This document shows positions 32,901-45,088 of a DNA stretch of 64,000 nt, one piece after another; position 1 is the first letter of the stretch, and every line of letters begins with the position of its first letter. This stretch comes from Enchytraeus crypticus. Taxonomy: Eukaryota > Annelida > Clitellata > Enchytraeida > Enchytraeidae. The position numbers and the translations under genes are program-made. The notes beneath the pieces were generated by a model. The model ran no database searches and was not told where the DNA came from. It saw nothing but the letters and a program-made list of their open reading frames with translations. Location: positions 986,001 to 1,050,000 of the forward strand of contig CAJHZI010000425.1 of assembly GCA_905160935.1 (NCBI GenBank), in the 5' to 3' direction.

Positions 32901-35900
32901 ACATGCACGCATATGCATAATATAACAATTAGAATAATTATAAATGTAGCACAGGAATCATGGCATCTAGGATAGTCACAGCAAGAATGCAGGCAGAGTA
33001 TTGAGCTTGAAATGCACACAAATTACACACAACAACAAAAAATTGCTTTTCTAAAGCCTTGTACAATTATGCTGATCCGAGTCTAAATAGCCAAAACTAA
33101 CAGAGACACAGCGGCCACACATAGCGCCACAGTGTAGCAGATAACAGTGCAGTGGTAAGCATGCAAGCACCACACACTGACTTACAGGCTGACACATACA
33201 AATAATTGTATCTCTTACGCAAATACACAAATACAAAACAACCACACAAGCTCATAGATAAGCGAACCATGGCCAGTTATTATAAATAGCTACAGAAATA
33301 ATTGCACAAGATACGTTGCAATTGATTATAGAAACATTAGCCTAAAAAACAGAATTTCGATAATTACTCCAGAGTAAACGTAGAAAGTTTATTTATGCTG
33401 CGGTCACAACAACACAACAACAATAAAGAAAATATGAAGATCACAGAAGGTATCAGAATATGATTTCTAAATGACACAGATTGTAATATCACGCTATCAG
33501 CAACGTTACATTGCATCAACGATTTCAATCTGTTTCTACACAAATAACACGTGTTCATGCTATTAAATGCCATTAACAAACAGGTTCTATTCCACCGATA
33601 ATTCCGTAAATACAGCATTTGCTAGTATTGATGTAATCCTTGGTAATGCGAGTGAAGTAATGCAGAAATATTTACGTACGAGACGTGACTATGATTTAAT
33701 AGTCCGCATCATTTTAATGCTCATAATTTTAACAGTTATAATTATAATTAATTTACAATTACACTGAACCACTATAATAAAAATACTGTCAATTGTAAGA
33801 TCACATTATTCTGTCTCAAAAAGGTCTGAGACCAAAATTCTTCTCTAATATTAATCAACTTGTAGGCCTACGAACAGTAAAATGCACTTTTTATTTTACA
33901 ATACTAAATTCTGTGTCCATCAAATTTCTACATTGAAAATGATTTTCCTTAATTTCTTTCTAAAAGGGCAATAAGAAAATACTTGAAAGAAATTAAACTA
34001 ATGATCTGTTTAAATGACTATAGTTCAAATATGGCATTACAACGTCAGTATTGGACTCAGGAATTATAAGCTTTACAAACTATCACTATTAATCTAAATG
34101 CAACTACCGGCTGTCAAGAAATACAACAGATGACTTAATTGACTACGGATAATATTATGCAATAAACACTACCAATTGGGTGCTTTCAACATTTGGAAAA
34201 GTGAAACTTCAGTAGTAAATGCGAGTTATACAGTTATCATTGCTTACGGTCTTATAAATATGCATATGTGAGATCTCTATTAAACACAATCAAGATGCCG
34301 TTAACAAACGAACAGCAAATCCTAGCATAGACACACCAAGCCATATTTCAATTATACAAATTAATTACAAAATACCTGGATGATCATAGACTATAATCTC
34401 TAAATAGTGAAACTAAATTTAGAAGCACCTGTAAATGATAAAAAACAGTAGCCATACATGACTTCATATATTTCAAACCTAAATTCAAATCACAACGACG
34501 TCTTAGTAAGACTTACTGAATGATAAAGACAAAAAGCACTTTCTTTTATAGTACCGGAGGCTAAAAATAAAATCACAGAGCAAACTAAAAGAAGAGAAAC
34601 AGTTTCTGTGTCTTTCACAAAACTACAACAGAATTGTTCTTCTAACAAAACTTAAAATGAAACTTAATCAGTTATTGTTTTCATATTATAGTAAAACCCT
34701 TTATAAGCATTCGCCTCATCGATAAAGCAATTCAAATGGCAGATTCAGTGCCAATAATAGGACTTTCTGATTGCACTTGAGATTCTCTAATACTTATAGA
34801 GCTTGAAAACAATCAATCTGTTGATAGGATCCTTCATGATCCGTCTGTCAAATTACAAGTCTATATATTACAATCAGTATACTAATATGGTTAAGTATTT
34901 AGGTATATGCTACAAGCCGCTATCATTATTAGGCATGCCAATTGCCCCTATCGGCTGATTCTACACTCTAAAGATCAAAATTCTTCAAAATAAGCCTCTA
35001 ACGGCCAGAATACCGGCCCAAAAATCTCCACAATACACTGAAAAACACTCGTCGCTCTTTTGAGCACCTAGATAATGTTGAATTAAATTAAAAATTAAAA
35101 AAATTAAGATTAGACTGCTTTGATTCTAGTGCTACTGTTTTATCAAAAGACACTCTCACTTACAGTAAAATCCATGATTGCCTATGAGTTAGCATACTGC
35201 ATTGTAGTGAAACGATAGCTTCAACAATACATACACACAATTATACACGTAAATCACAATTTTAATGGTAATGACACATTTTTGCATATAAAGAAATGTG
35301 TCCTTAATTATGCAATTAGAAAATCAATAATAAACAAATTTATTGCAATGTACTATACGGCCAAGGCGCAAGCAAAATGCAAGCACTCAACCCATTTAGA
35401 TACATCCATAAGGCAGTTCTAAATATTACTAGCAATACAGTATCAGCACAATCTGCTGAAAGGCAGTCAACTGTTATTAATACATCAGCGAATACTAGCG
35501 ATAATGACTACATAGATTGTGACTCTATCAGCCTTCCACGACACATGTGTATATTACACATCAAAACTAGCAGAAACACATCCAGCCACACATAAAGACA
35601 CGTAATAGATGTCTATATGAGAGTAGGTAATTCAATTGTTTTATAAGCATCTCCTATTACATGTATCTCTTACGACAGGTATCGTAATGTAACTAGTCAA
35701 AAAATATACTTTCATGTGTATATCACACAGTGAAAGTATTTCAATATATGCTAAACACCATAGCATTTTCATTAGTAAATAACATGGTACACTTGTATAT
35801 TATATGTAATGTTACAGTTTACACAGTGTCGCTCTTATTTATATAATCATACTTTTAAAAATCACATTTTCTCCACATAAAATAGTACTCCATAGTACTG

Positions 35901-35944
35901 CTTATATTACTGTATGTATGTATGTACATCCTTGTATGCACATA

Positions 35945-36092
35945 AACATGCATGCACTCATACATTTGATGTAAAAGCCAGACCACACATCAGGAGTTCA
36001 ATCACTTAATGTATGAGTACATGCACATAAACATGCATGTACTCATACATTTGATGTATAAGCCAGACCAAACATCAGGAGTTCAATACTCC
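35945..36092. repeat. Tandem duplication of about 85 bases
   Basis: CACTCATACATTTGATGTAA plus AAGCCAGACCA and ATCAGGAGTTCAAT at 35955 recurs at 36040. Confidence 0.8.
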
Positions 36093-36887
36093 ACTAAATA
36101 TGCCACTGATATCATCATTGGAAGGAGAAATGGACTTTCAACTCCCAGGAATATATCACAAATCAACCTACTACATTGCGATAAAAAGTCAACAATGAAA
36201 ACTGAGAAGATTTGCTAGAATATCCACAGCAAGCTCTGGCGAGCATTTAACTACACAGTTTGAGCATATATGAAATATTACATTAACATTAATGTTTCAA
36301 GTAAAAAAGTAATCAAACTTACGAGAATTAACTGCAGACATTTACACTTGTAAATGCGCCTAAACACAACTACTCAATTACAATTAGGGTTAAACATCAG
36401 TTTCATCATCAGATAAGGATATTGGGGACGTCTAACTAATACACTAATATACTAGGATACACAGGCGATGTACATGCATATGAGTGTATAATTTAAATAC
36501 AGATATCTTAGAAAATATTTCAGTGAATTAGCATAAAGCATTAAAGTTAAATACCTCAAAAAATGTTACAAAAACTCAAATGCTGTAATTCTGAGAATCA
36601 TGAAAGCACAAAAGTCAATACGATATCATTGATACAAATATATTCACGCTTCACAGACATAAACTTTATTTCGCAAAATGAACTGTAGGTGCACCTTCGT
36701 TCATTACTACATTAAAAGATTAAAACATGAAACAATTGCATAATTACGTTCCAGACTAGGATTTCTAAATCCTTTCTGAAAAGATATTGTTTTGCAAGAA
36801 ACTAGACGATCATATTATTAAAGTAGGTTTATACGAAGATCAGGATTAAAAATCAAGATTTCAAATTATGATATCAATATTACTATG

Positions 36888-36888
<1 letters not shown>

Positions 36889-36950
<62 letters not shown>

Positions 36951-37040
36951 ATATAAATATATATACATATATGTATACATACTGCATGTATATATTATAT
37001 ACATATTATATACATATTATCTATATATTATACATGTATA
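36889..37040. repeat. (AT)n microsatellite
   Basis: A TA run to about 36942, then irregular ATATACAT sequence. Confidence 0.9.
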
Positions 37041-37899
37041 GAAATTACTTTAAAATTTAATTCAAATTCCATAATTTATATTTATTTGCTCTCATACTGT
37101 AAAATTGTGTGTGTGTATGTGTGTGTGTCATGATGGTTCACTAAAAAGAACTTAAAGCAAATGGCAAGAGAGATACATGTATAACACTTTCATATCTGAT
37201 CAACAGTGATGACTGAGACGTATTGAACATTGTTACACGACCATGACGAAATGATCTAAGCAAACGAGCCTGCAAAATTAAACGATGCATTATACTCACA
37301 CAACCAAAAAATACCAGAAATAGTACAGGATTACTTAGAATAACTCATAAACTAGAGATAGCGCAGTATATGATAACAATATAATGCTCGAAAAGACCTA
37401 AGATAAGCAATGACTAAAACGATCTCTATGTCAGTCTGTACATCATTAGATTTAGACATGACGATGGAAAAGATAAATACGCACAAACTATATACAGTGA
37501 ACGATAGGAGAGACTGAATACCATCATCATGCAAGTCGTCGGTCGCATTTGCAATAATGCTAGTGTTATTCCAGTGATATCCACGATATTGTAAATCTCA
37601 ACTCTGATTAAACATTACTACTATCAGCCGATCAACTTGTTCCTCTATCTAGCTTTCTCTATCGATTTCTCAAAACCGAAGCATTTCATCCGGTGCAAGA
37701 CTTTCTTCACTGCTCAGCCGAAGAACAGCGTCTGCTTGCCCCACTTTCAGGCTAACGGTGTGAGAGGTTGTTAGACTCTGTACAGACTATCTCCATCACT
37801 ACAGACCTTGCAGAGGAGATGAGAGAGTTGGAAGAGAGAGAGAGATGGAGAGACTTGACTGAAGAAGCAGCAAGTGTCTCGGAGATTACCACAATGCGT

Positions 37900-37931
37900 T
37901 CACATTGCGCCATCGTTGTTGTTCCACACAT
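37900..37931 (-). CDS. TNRC6: Candidate terminal exon of the GW182-like gene
   Basis: Acceptor ATGTTAG after a T-rich stretch. In the phase left by exon 4 it reads NVWNNNDGAM and stop. The Trp and the phase match favour it, but it is short, so it is inferred. An unseen exon with an RRM further left would be the alternative. Confidence 0.4.
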
Positions 37932-40900
37932 CTAACATATTGATATAAAAAAGCTTGTGAGTAACAGTACTACCAATTAAAATATTTATTAAAAAGCTCA
38001 GGCTAAGCTAATGTTAGCGTCAGTTTCCTCACTAGAAAACGATATCAGTGAACGAATAATAGACAATTCAAATCAACAACATGAAATTAACAATTCAGTC
38101 ACCAATAACGACTTAAAATCAATATTTTTTTAGCAGTAATCTCTAAAGCCATTTTAACGTCTATCTTCTTATCACATGGGTCAAACCGTCAGAGACGGTC
38201 CGTAGTTGATATGATATCAATAATCGACTGAGCTCATTTGTTAAATTTATCAGACTAGAATAAGGCATTCGTTAAATTAATCACAATTTAGAAATTAATA
38301 AACCAACGATTGACAGTCAGCTAATGACCAGTTAGACTAATTTAATTTTTCCTAGTAGGCAAAAGCATACATATATTAGGCAATTAGGCAAAAACTGACA
38401 TCTCATAATCTGTTTCCAATAAAAATCAATAAACTTACTCCAAAAGACTACGATAATATGCACTGTGTTCTTGCACAAGTCAATCGGCAGACAGTGTAGT
38501 TATCAACATTCAACAGTTAGGTAATTTAGGCTATAAACTACTGAAATCTGTGAAGAGTAAAGATCACTGTTATTACTAATGGCTATCACTTATAGATATA
38601 CCATACAGCATAGCGGGAAGTAATTCATAGGTCTCATTTGGAGTCAAAAGCCTAATACTGATCAAAAACGACACGAGGAACACACTACTAACAACAATAT
38701 TTAATATTAAAATCCAACATACAGTCCGGTTACTCTAAGCAACGTCCACTTATAAAAGAACAGCTTAAAACTTGGTAATGATTTTCAGAAGATCTTGACT
38801 TACTTGATCCAAAAGTCTCATGTCCAGTAGTGGCTGACGATCCAGTGTTCCAGACAGAACCGCCCGAGCCCAGCTGTCCTGCGGCAGAGTTCCACATCGA
38901 GGAGTCACCACCGAGACCAGGTGGTAGCCCAGGCGGCTGACGACCTGCGGAAGCTTGCGCCCACTGGAACTTTGATGACTCAGAGCTGGGAAGAGTCTGA
39001 GGGAGGCCCCAAGCATCACACCCTGGTAATCCCATCCCAACTGAATTCAGAGCATCCTGCTGGTCACCAGGAGAAGGAACACCGAAGGCACTTTGGTTGA
39101 TACCCGGCATGTTCCCCCACGGTAGATTCCCAGAATTCATAGGATTTCTAGCAGCATTGTTCATCATGAAGTTAGAGGGTGGGTTTAAGGTGGAAGCCAG
39201 ATGATTACCAACATTGCCTCCTCCGCCTAATCCGCTGCTTGCAGCAGCCTGCTGGGCAGCTAGCATAGTCATCAGATCATTCACCTCTTGAGTTCCCTTC
39301 AGCTTCTGCAGCAGCTGCATAAGCACCTGATTATTCTGACTTCCTCCGCCAGAAAGATCCGTCTTATCCAAAAATTTCTTCAAGGCATTCTGCATGTTGC
39401 CTGTCCCGGCAGACACACCCATGCCAGGCATCCCTCCAGATACACCGCCAGCCATCGGTCGACCCATGCTGCTGTTCCTTCCTCCGCTTGCAATGCCGCC
39501 TGCGCTTCCGTATCCTAAATCAGCTCCCAAGGACGGAGCGCTGGGCTGCTGACATTTCTCAATCTGCTGCTTAATGGCTGCTATACGCACATTCAACTGC
39601 TCCAGCTGATGCGCCTTCTGCTGTATCGACATATTTGGATTCTGCTGGATTTGAGATCTCAGCTGCAGCAGAGGCTGAAGCTCCGACTGCAAGGCTAGAA
39701 TTGCCTGATTGCCATAGTTGGGATCCACTGCGGGCGGCTGTCTGGCAGACTGGAATGTGCTCCCCACGCTCGGCTGAAATTTGTTTGCCACCCCCAGTCC
39801 ACCCATCATTCCACCCTGGCGATTTATCTGACCAGGCTGGAGAGAGTTTGGCAGACCTCCTCCGAGAGAAAGAGACGAGAAATTCTGGAGAGAAGCGATG
39901 TCGGCGGAGGGAGATAAGTCAGTCTTACCCCGCAGCATGCGACCGCGATGGGGTTCAGATCCCGTGGGTTGTTGCGATCCTCTTATAATCTCTATAATCC
40001 ATGAATCCATGTTAATCCATCAAGTAATGATAAATCAATAAGTCAATCATTATTAATTTACTGTAAGCATACGAAAAGGAAATATCAATGTACACTCAGC
40101 CTATAGGGATATGCCACAAAAACTAATTTTAAATTTGGTTCAAAAAAAGAGTTTATTACTTAAATTGCATGAACAGTAACTTTAAAAAAGGGAAGCAGTA
40201 GTTGACAATATGAATATATAAAGAGCTTTTATTGCTTTCCCTTAATTAGTCACAGTTGAATTGATTAATATCTAATTAAATTTCACTTGAATTAAGAGCA
40301 TATTATTTCATATTTCAAAGTTATATAACTACAGGGTAAAGGAATTTTCTGCCCTCACTAACTCTTTTGGTTCTTTCCTATTACTAAGAAAATTATTGTA
40401 AAAATTTGAATATAACGAATAAACTTGACCAGGTGAAATTAGAATAGATGAAGTCGCACTCAGTTACCTGCTAGTTTATCGTTATTGTTTCTCTGAATGC
40501 TTCTAATGGCATCCTCTTTCTGAAAACAATTAAATATAGGATACATTTTAAATGCACCATTAAATATATCAAGAAGAGAAGTTATAGAAGAGAAGTTCTG
40601 GCTAGAGCCAGTGGTGAAGTCGGTAAGACACTCGACTGCGGATCAGTGTGTACGGGTTTCAAATCCTGGGCTCGCCCGTCACTGACATCGCTTTCGAGTG
40701 AGGAAACTGACGTTAACACTAGCTTTACCAGCTTTTAAACTGGGATTAAAGGGAAGAAGATGATGATGATGAAATATATAAAAAAACACAAAGGAATCCA
40801 GATTAATGTACACAAACCACACTATAAAATCTAAGTCAACATCATCATCATCTTCCCTTAAATCCCAGTTTAACCAAGGTCGGGTTACGAATTGACTTTC

Positions 40901-43425
40901 TCCAGTCCTCACTGTCCCACAAATATCAAATGCAAGTAAACATACACAAACTTTCAAAGATAACATTTAATTAAAGTAATAAATTTAAGCAAAATCTATT
41001 TCAAGCTATCTCTAGACTCTGAACTGCAATCTTGAGATTAAAATAAAACGACTAGGTTGAAATAAAAATCACAAAGTTTCAAGAAGTAACTATTCCTATC
41101 ACACCACCTAAACCGATTCAATCAACATATTTACATACAGTTTATTGATTTTAATGCACATTAAATAAACACTTTTGTTGAAAAGTTCTGCAAGGATCAC
41201 ATGATCATTTCCATTTAACTCATCATGCTAGGTTCATAAGCTAATCACAAGACTTGATAACATGCACAATAATGTTCCTTTAAATCAATCCTGGTTAAAT
41301 ATTAACAGTGAGAACGTTTTATAATTCACTAGACTACGATAGTAGAACAATTACAGAAAGTAAAATTTAAATCAAAAGTTAAATTTCAATGCAAACTATT
41401 AGTCAAAAACTTACTCGAACACCCAGCTCAATGAGTTGATGCAGTAGATTTACGTCAGTGGCAGACAATTGACCTCCCAATCCATCACTCTTCAACATCA
41501 CACAAAAACAATCAATTATCAATAGTTAACATTCAATACAATACATGCAAACACGGCATCATAAATGTTCTTAAAATGTTCTTAGATTCCCGGTCGCGCT
41601 GATCTGAGAGTAAAATCTCGGACATTCACTGGACTGGTTACACGGAAAACGGACAAAATTGCCTAACAGATTTAACATGTGGTTTTAAAAGTGATAGATA
41701 TCAACGTAGTAGATCATTTTGCTATAATGCGTATTTACTTTTACTTTTTAAGTTGCTAATGTTCTTAGGTTGATAATGTTCTTAGGTTGATAATGTTCTT
41801 AGGTTGGTAATGTTCTTAGGTTGGTAATGTTCTTAGGTTGATAATGTTCTTAGGCTGATAATGTTCTTAGGTTGATAATGTTCTTTAGTTGATAATGTTC
41901 TTAGGTTGATAATGTTCTAGGTTGATAATGTTCTGGGGTTCATAACTTTCATAGGAATATATTGAAATTCACTCTACATATATTTCTAATGTAATGCAGT
42001 ATATTAAATGCAAACAATTTCAATAACATAACTTGTGCTATCTAATACACTTTCTAAACAACTTTTTCATAAAGTGTCACAATTGGACTGGACTTACAAA
42101 CTTTTTACTTTTTAAGACTTTGCTGTTAATCTTTGACATAAAAATAAGAAATAGTTCACCTGTGCGTTCTGCTGTGTAGGCAGTTGCCCCCACATCCCAA
42201 TGGTAGCATCGGATGATCGGTTAGTAGATGGAAGATCCCAGTGACCGATCCTACCCAATGGATCAGTTCCAGCCTTATCATTGTTCCATGACATTCCAAA
42301 AGATCCAGTATCTGGCAATGGCATATTAGGAGGCGGAAATCTTATAGGACCAGACAATCCAAGAGGCCCGGCCAGCGATGGATCCTTCAGCAAAGCCTCG
42401 TTTAAAGAATTGAATCCCTGGACTCCAGTATTAGAAAATCCTCTCTGAAGTTCTGGTATCGATGAATTTCCCTGCCAACCCAACCGATTCACAGGCGCTG
42501 AATTAGGAGGCGGGTCAGGAACACCCCAAGTTCCAATTGTGCCGTCAACTCCAAACTCATTCTGAGATGGTCCACCATTCCAATACAAGCCGGTATCCTT
42601 CGGAGGTTGGTTCCAATACAGTCCATCAACAGGTGGCTGTTGAGCGACAGTAGGTTTAGGTGGTTCAACTGGAGCAGGTACCTCTAGCGGTTCGGTTATC
42701 TGCCACGGTACATCCTGTCGGACGGGACGCTTGCCCCATCCGTCGTTGCTATTGATCAACTTAACTATGAGATCCTCCTTATTGTGCTGCGACACCTCAG
42801 CCCCATCTGGCTGACTCCTCTCATCGTTCTTATCCACCGACACTTGACGATGAATGGGTAGAATCTGAGAACCATCAGTTGCGATTGAATCGTTCTTTCC
42901 ATCGCTGCTTGAAACAGAATTTGCAGTGGATGAACTGCGCCGGAGATGTCCAGGACCTATGGGTTCCACCGGTGGACGCTGAACTCCGTCAGAGCTTCTA
43001 TTCTCCTCCTTATTGCCCTCTCCACCATTGTCCAACTTAAGATCACTACCCTTCAACCAGTCGTTCCCTGACGAACCATTGGTAGAATTTTCAAATAATC
43101 CGCCCCACTGCTCAGTCATTATCGGACCAAATCCGCCAGCCGGATGAAAATCTGATTTACCCCAAACATCGTGAGTTTTCCACGTAGCTTGACCTTCACC
43201 TGCTATCTTCTGCCACATGCTACTAATACTGTTACCTCCAGAACCACCTGACAGTCCCCATGATCCTGAATCTTCCCACCCCAAGTGATTGGTCCCATTA
43301 CCAGCTTGATCTAGATTCCATCCAGTCTGAGCAGGATCTAATTTTGAGTCCAACTCAGAATTATGATTTTGCCCAGAAGCTTCCAACGAGCTGTTGGAAG
43401 CCTCGGCAACTTTAGCTCCATCCAT
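37900..43425 (-). CDS. TNRC6: GW182/TNRC6 (Gawky)-like protein, five exons
   Basis: Spliced on the minus strand from 43425-42160, 41489-41415, 40519-40468, 39991-38804 and 37931-37900. This is 2,613 bases, or 870 codons plus stop, with all phases matching. Known role of the family: scaffold of the microRNA silencing complex in P-bodies, binding Argonaute through Trp-Gly motifs and recruiting CCR4-NOT and PABP. Seen: about 20 isolated tryptophans in Gly/Ser/Asn-rich sequence (GWGKRP, LYWNQPP, TWGVP, AWGLP), a UBA-like helical segment LLHQLIELGVR plus KEDAIRSIQRNNNDKLAE, a Gln-rich coiled segment (residues about 510-580), and PPGLPPGL followed by W motifs near the C-terminus. Odd: the RRM usual in insect and vertebrate members is not found, and the last exon encodes only about ten residues. 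An RRM-less GW protein, as in nematode AIN-1, is the alternative. The long AT-rich region to its left may be 3' UTR. Confidence 0.75.
37992..38053 (-). mobile_element. SINE-A 3' fragment
   Basis: GCTAATGTTAGCGTCAGTTT and the core. It lies in the intron before the candidate last exon of the GW182-like gene. Confidence 0.55.
38804..39991 (-). CDS. TNRC6: GW182-like exon 4 (Gln-rich and C-terminal W motifs)
   Basis: Acceptor ATTATAG at 39992, donor A|GTAAGT at 38803. It encodes ASLQNFSSLSLGGG, a Gln-rich helix (LQSELQPLLQLRSQIQQNP), a second helix (NQVLMQLLQKLKG), and a Gly/Ser/Pro-rich tail with WGNMPG, AWGLP, PPGLPPGL, MWNSA and VWNTG. Confidence 0.78.
40468..40519 (-). CDS. TNRC6: GW182-like exon 3 (UBA-like helices 2-3)
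   Basis: A 52-base exon encoding KEDAIRSIQRNNNDKLA. Acceptor TTTTCAG, donor G|GTAACT, phase 1. It completes the UBA-like segment. Confidence 0.72.
40614..40775 (+). mobile_element. SINE-A copy with a LINE-like 3' tail
   Basis: Full head, B box and core, then AGCTTTTAAACTGGGATTA and GGGAAGAAGATGATGATG, the same tail as the retrotransposon fragments at 10013, 15474 and 40837. Confidence 0.75.
40837..40925 (-). mobile_element. Retrotransposon 3' tail fragment
   Basis: A CATCATCATC run, then CTTCCCTTAAATCCCAGTTT, then a stretch matching the 15474-15735 fragment. It faces the SINE at 40614-40775, whose own 3' end carries the same tail in the opposite orientation. Confidence 0.55.
41415..41489 (-). 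CDS. TNRC6: GW182-like exon 2 (UBA-like helix 1)
   Basis: A 75-base exon encoding SDGLGGQLSATDVNLLHQL and ending IELGVR, phase 0 both sides, donor CGA|GTAAGT. The short helix pattern fits the first helix of a UBA domain. Confidence 0.72.
41585..41737 (+). mobile_element. SINE-B copy, 5' truncated
   Basis: Matches the body and 3' end of 51766-52054 in opposite orientation: CTGAGAGTAAAATCTCGGAC, ACATTCACTGGACTGG, ATTTAACATGTGG, ending CTATAATGCG. The tRNA-like head is cut within TCGCGCTGATC. Confidence 0.72.
41752..41945. repeat. 17-base minisatellite in GW182-like intron 1
   Basis: About 11 copies of TTCTTAGGTTGATAATG between exons 1 and 2 of the minus-strand gene. Confidence 0.88.
42160..43425 (-). 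CDS. TNRC6: GW182-like exon 1 (N-terminal GW-rich)
   Basis: Starts at ATG (43425) with MDGAKVAEASNSS; 422 codons. It carries most of the GW/WG/W-x motifs expected for Argonaute binding (LGWEDSGSWGL, QWGGLF, DGWGKRP, MWGQLP). The donor CAG|GTGAAC ends the exon at 42160; the open frame runs about 48 bases further into the intron by chance. Confidence 0.78.
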
Positions 43426-45088
43426 AGCAGCAAACGTTCTAAACTTTTAATTTAGGGGCGAATCAATATTTTTTCACAAGGGCAATTTCAGTGATCGTTT
43501 AAATTCTCAAGAAAAATGTTTTTAAAAAACTGACCGACACAGATCTAGTGCCCAAAATACGATCATAAATGCTGGAAGTAAGTAGAAATAAGTCCTTATG
43601 CAAAACTAACCACAAAACTTCTCTACTATGACACGGTGATTACTTCATACAACGTTCGGGTACATCATCCACTTGACTTGAAGAATGTTAACGTCAGCCA
43701 CGGTTGTTAGGGAAGTAGCTTCGCAATAACTTTTACTTTCGCTTTATACTTGCACGGAGATTAATTACACATTTAATCCAGAATTGACGAAGTAAATTCA
43801 CGTTGCTTCTTCACGTACAAAAGTAAATCAAATACCAAAGAAAAATGATGCAAATATCAAATTTTGAGCTTCAATCCTCCTCAGCAAATCGATTAATTTC
43901 CGCAAAGAGGTCAAAATAACTAGCACGCCCACAGCGATTTCCAGAATAGGTTCTCCGTGAACGAAGGCGATACAGTTCTAATCAATCAGCCGTTCGGTCT
44001 AATCGGGGAATACGATGAAAGTTTTTCGTCTGATTATCTAAATATTAGGATATCAGACAAATCCGTAAAATATTCTCTAATATTCCACCACAAACAATAA
44101 CATATCAGCCATTAAATGTTCTGCACATCTCACCGCGTGAAAGCAAATTAATTCATCGTGTTCCAGTGTTGCCATATATCCTAAATTTTGTACAATCAAT
44201 CTAAAAAATTCAACTGTAAATCAGCTCGACCACCGCAACTCAAAAACTCAATAAATATTATATTTCAAAGATCTAACCTTTCGAAATCTGAAGTTAAGTT
44301 GAAATAGTATTACTAATTTGTTATTAGTTGTATTTTTCTGTATGTACAATGTTGTTTCTTTAATTAGATTAATCTTATATTTGCAATCTAAACTTTGAAA
44401 CGCACAGTCTTAAATGCTTTCCTGAAGTATTGAAAAATTTCGTTGCTTGCTACTACAATTAGTTATTGTCCATTAGTCATTTTAAAATTAGACTAGACTA
44501 CGGGAAACACCAAAATGGTTCGATTCAGAGAACAATCCTGCATAAAAGTCATTAAGTCGCCGTTCACGTGGCGACGCTACAGCTGATAGTCGTTTGATTC
44601 AAAACAATGCATTGAACATAAATGATAAATACAGGAAAAATTATAAAATGTTCCATAAATTGGCATTTATATTGGCATTTACCCCGTATAAGCTTATGTT
44701 TCCATACGGTTGCATAGCATTTTACCATTTCCTATCTTCTAGTAATAAAACAATACATTGAAAACATTTTTGTGCTTTAAAATCAAACTGCAAGGATCGA
44801 CAACGAAAAAACAGCATTAAATTTTGTTTGTCAACAAACTACGTCCGTTGTGAGTGTGACCATTAGTTGGTTATAGTAGCCAAACTAAATCCATTACAAT
44901 ATATTTTATCCCTTAACACTACATATTAAATACCTAAGTTTTAAGATTAATAACAACAATATTAATGCTACAGTCATCAATGACTACATCGAGCACTATT
45001 GAGACAAAATCAAGCCGGCAAGCAAAAAAGAAGGTCCAAAAACGGTGCAAATTCTAAAATCCAGAAATTCAGTCCAAAGTCAAGGGAG
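43426..45088. other. Upstream region of the GW182-like gene
   Basis: No coding exon recognised. It should hold the promoter and any 5' UTR exon; a minus-strand AAGTTTAG just upstream of the start could be an acceptor for a non-coding first exon. No TATA box can be assigned with confidence. Confidence 0.3.

Larger units (their letters stand above)
22081..37899. other. Long AT-rich, gene-poor and SINE-poor region; possible 3' UTR of the GW182-like gene
   Basis: No convincing exon on either strand. Contents recognised: a GA-rich tract, several AT microsatellites, a 29-base minisatellite, small local duplications and one SINE-C-like fragment at 24289. Its position left of the minus-strand stop at 37900 fits a long 3' UTR and downstream flank, but this is inferred. 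Confidence 0.4.

Noticed and set aside
32436-32928. Tyr-Ile-rich frames of up to 159 residues on the minus strand
   Set aside because: They are translations of (AT)n and GTAT microsatellites. The same holds for frames near 16250, 26520 and 58550.
37720-37930. 58-codon minus-strand frame (MCGTTTMAQCERIVVIS start) as an alternative last exon
   Set aside because: It is open but in a different phase from exon 4 and has low-complexity Ser/Leu content. The short in-phase ending was preferred.
38730-38803. Continuation of the exon 4 frame to a stop at 38730
   Set aside because: It crosses a good A|GTAAGT donor and adds unrelated residues. It could be a retained-intron end, but a spliced end is more likely.
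38765-39988. Other frames over GW182-like exon 4 (38765-39040 minus, 39288-39518 and 39635-39988 plus)
   Set aside because: Their peptides lack motifs, while the main minus-strand frame carries GW motifs and fits both splice borders.
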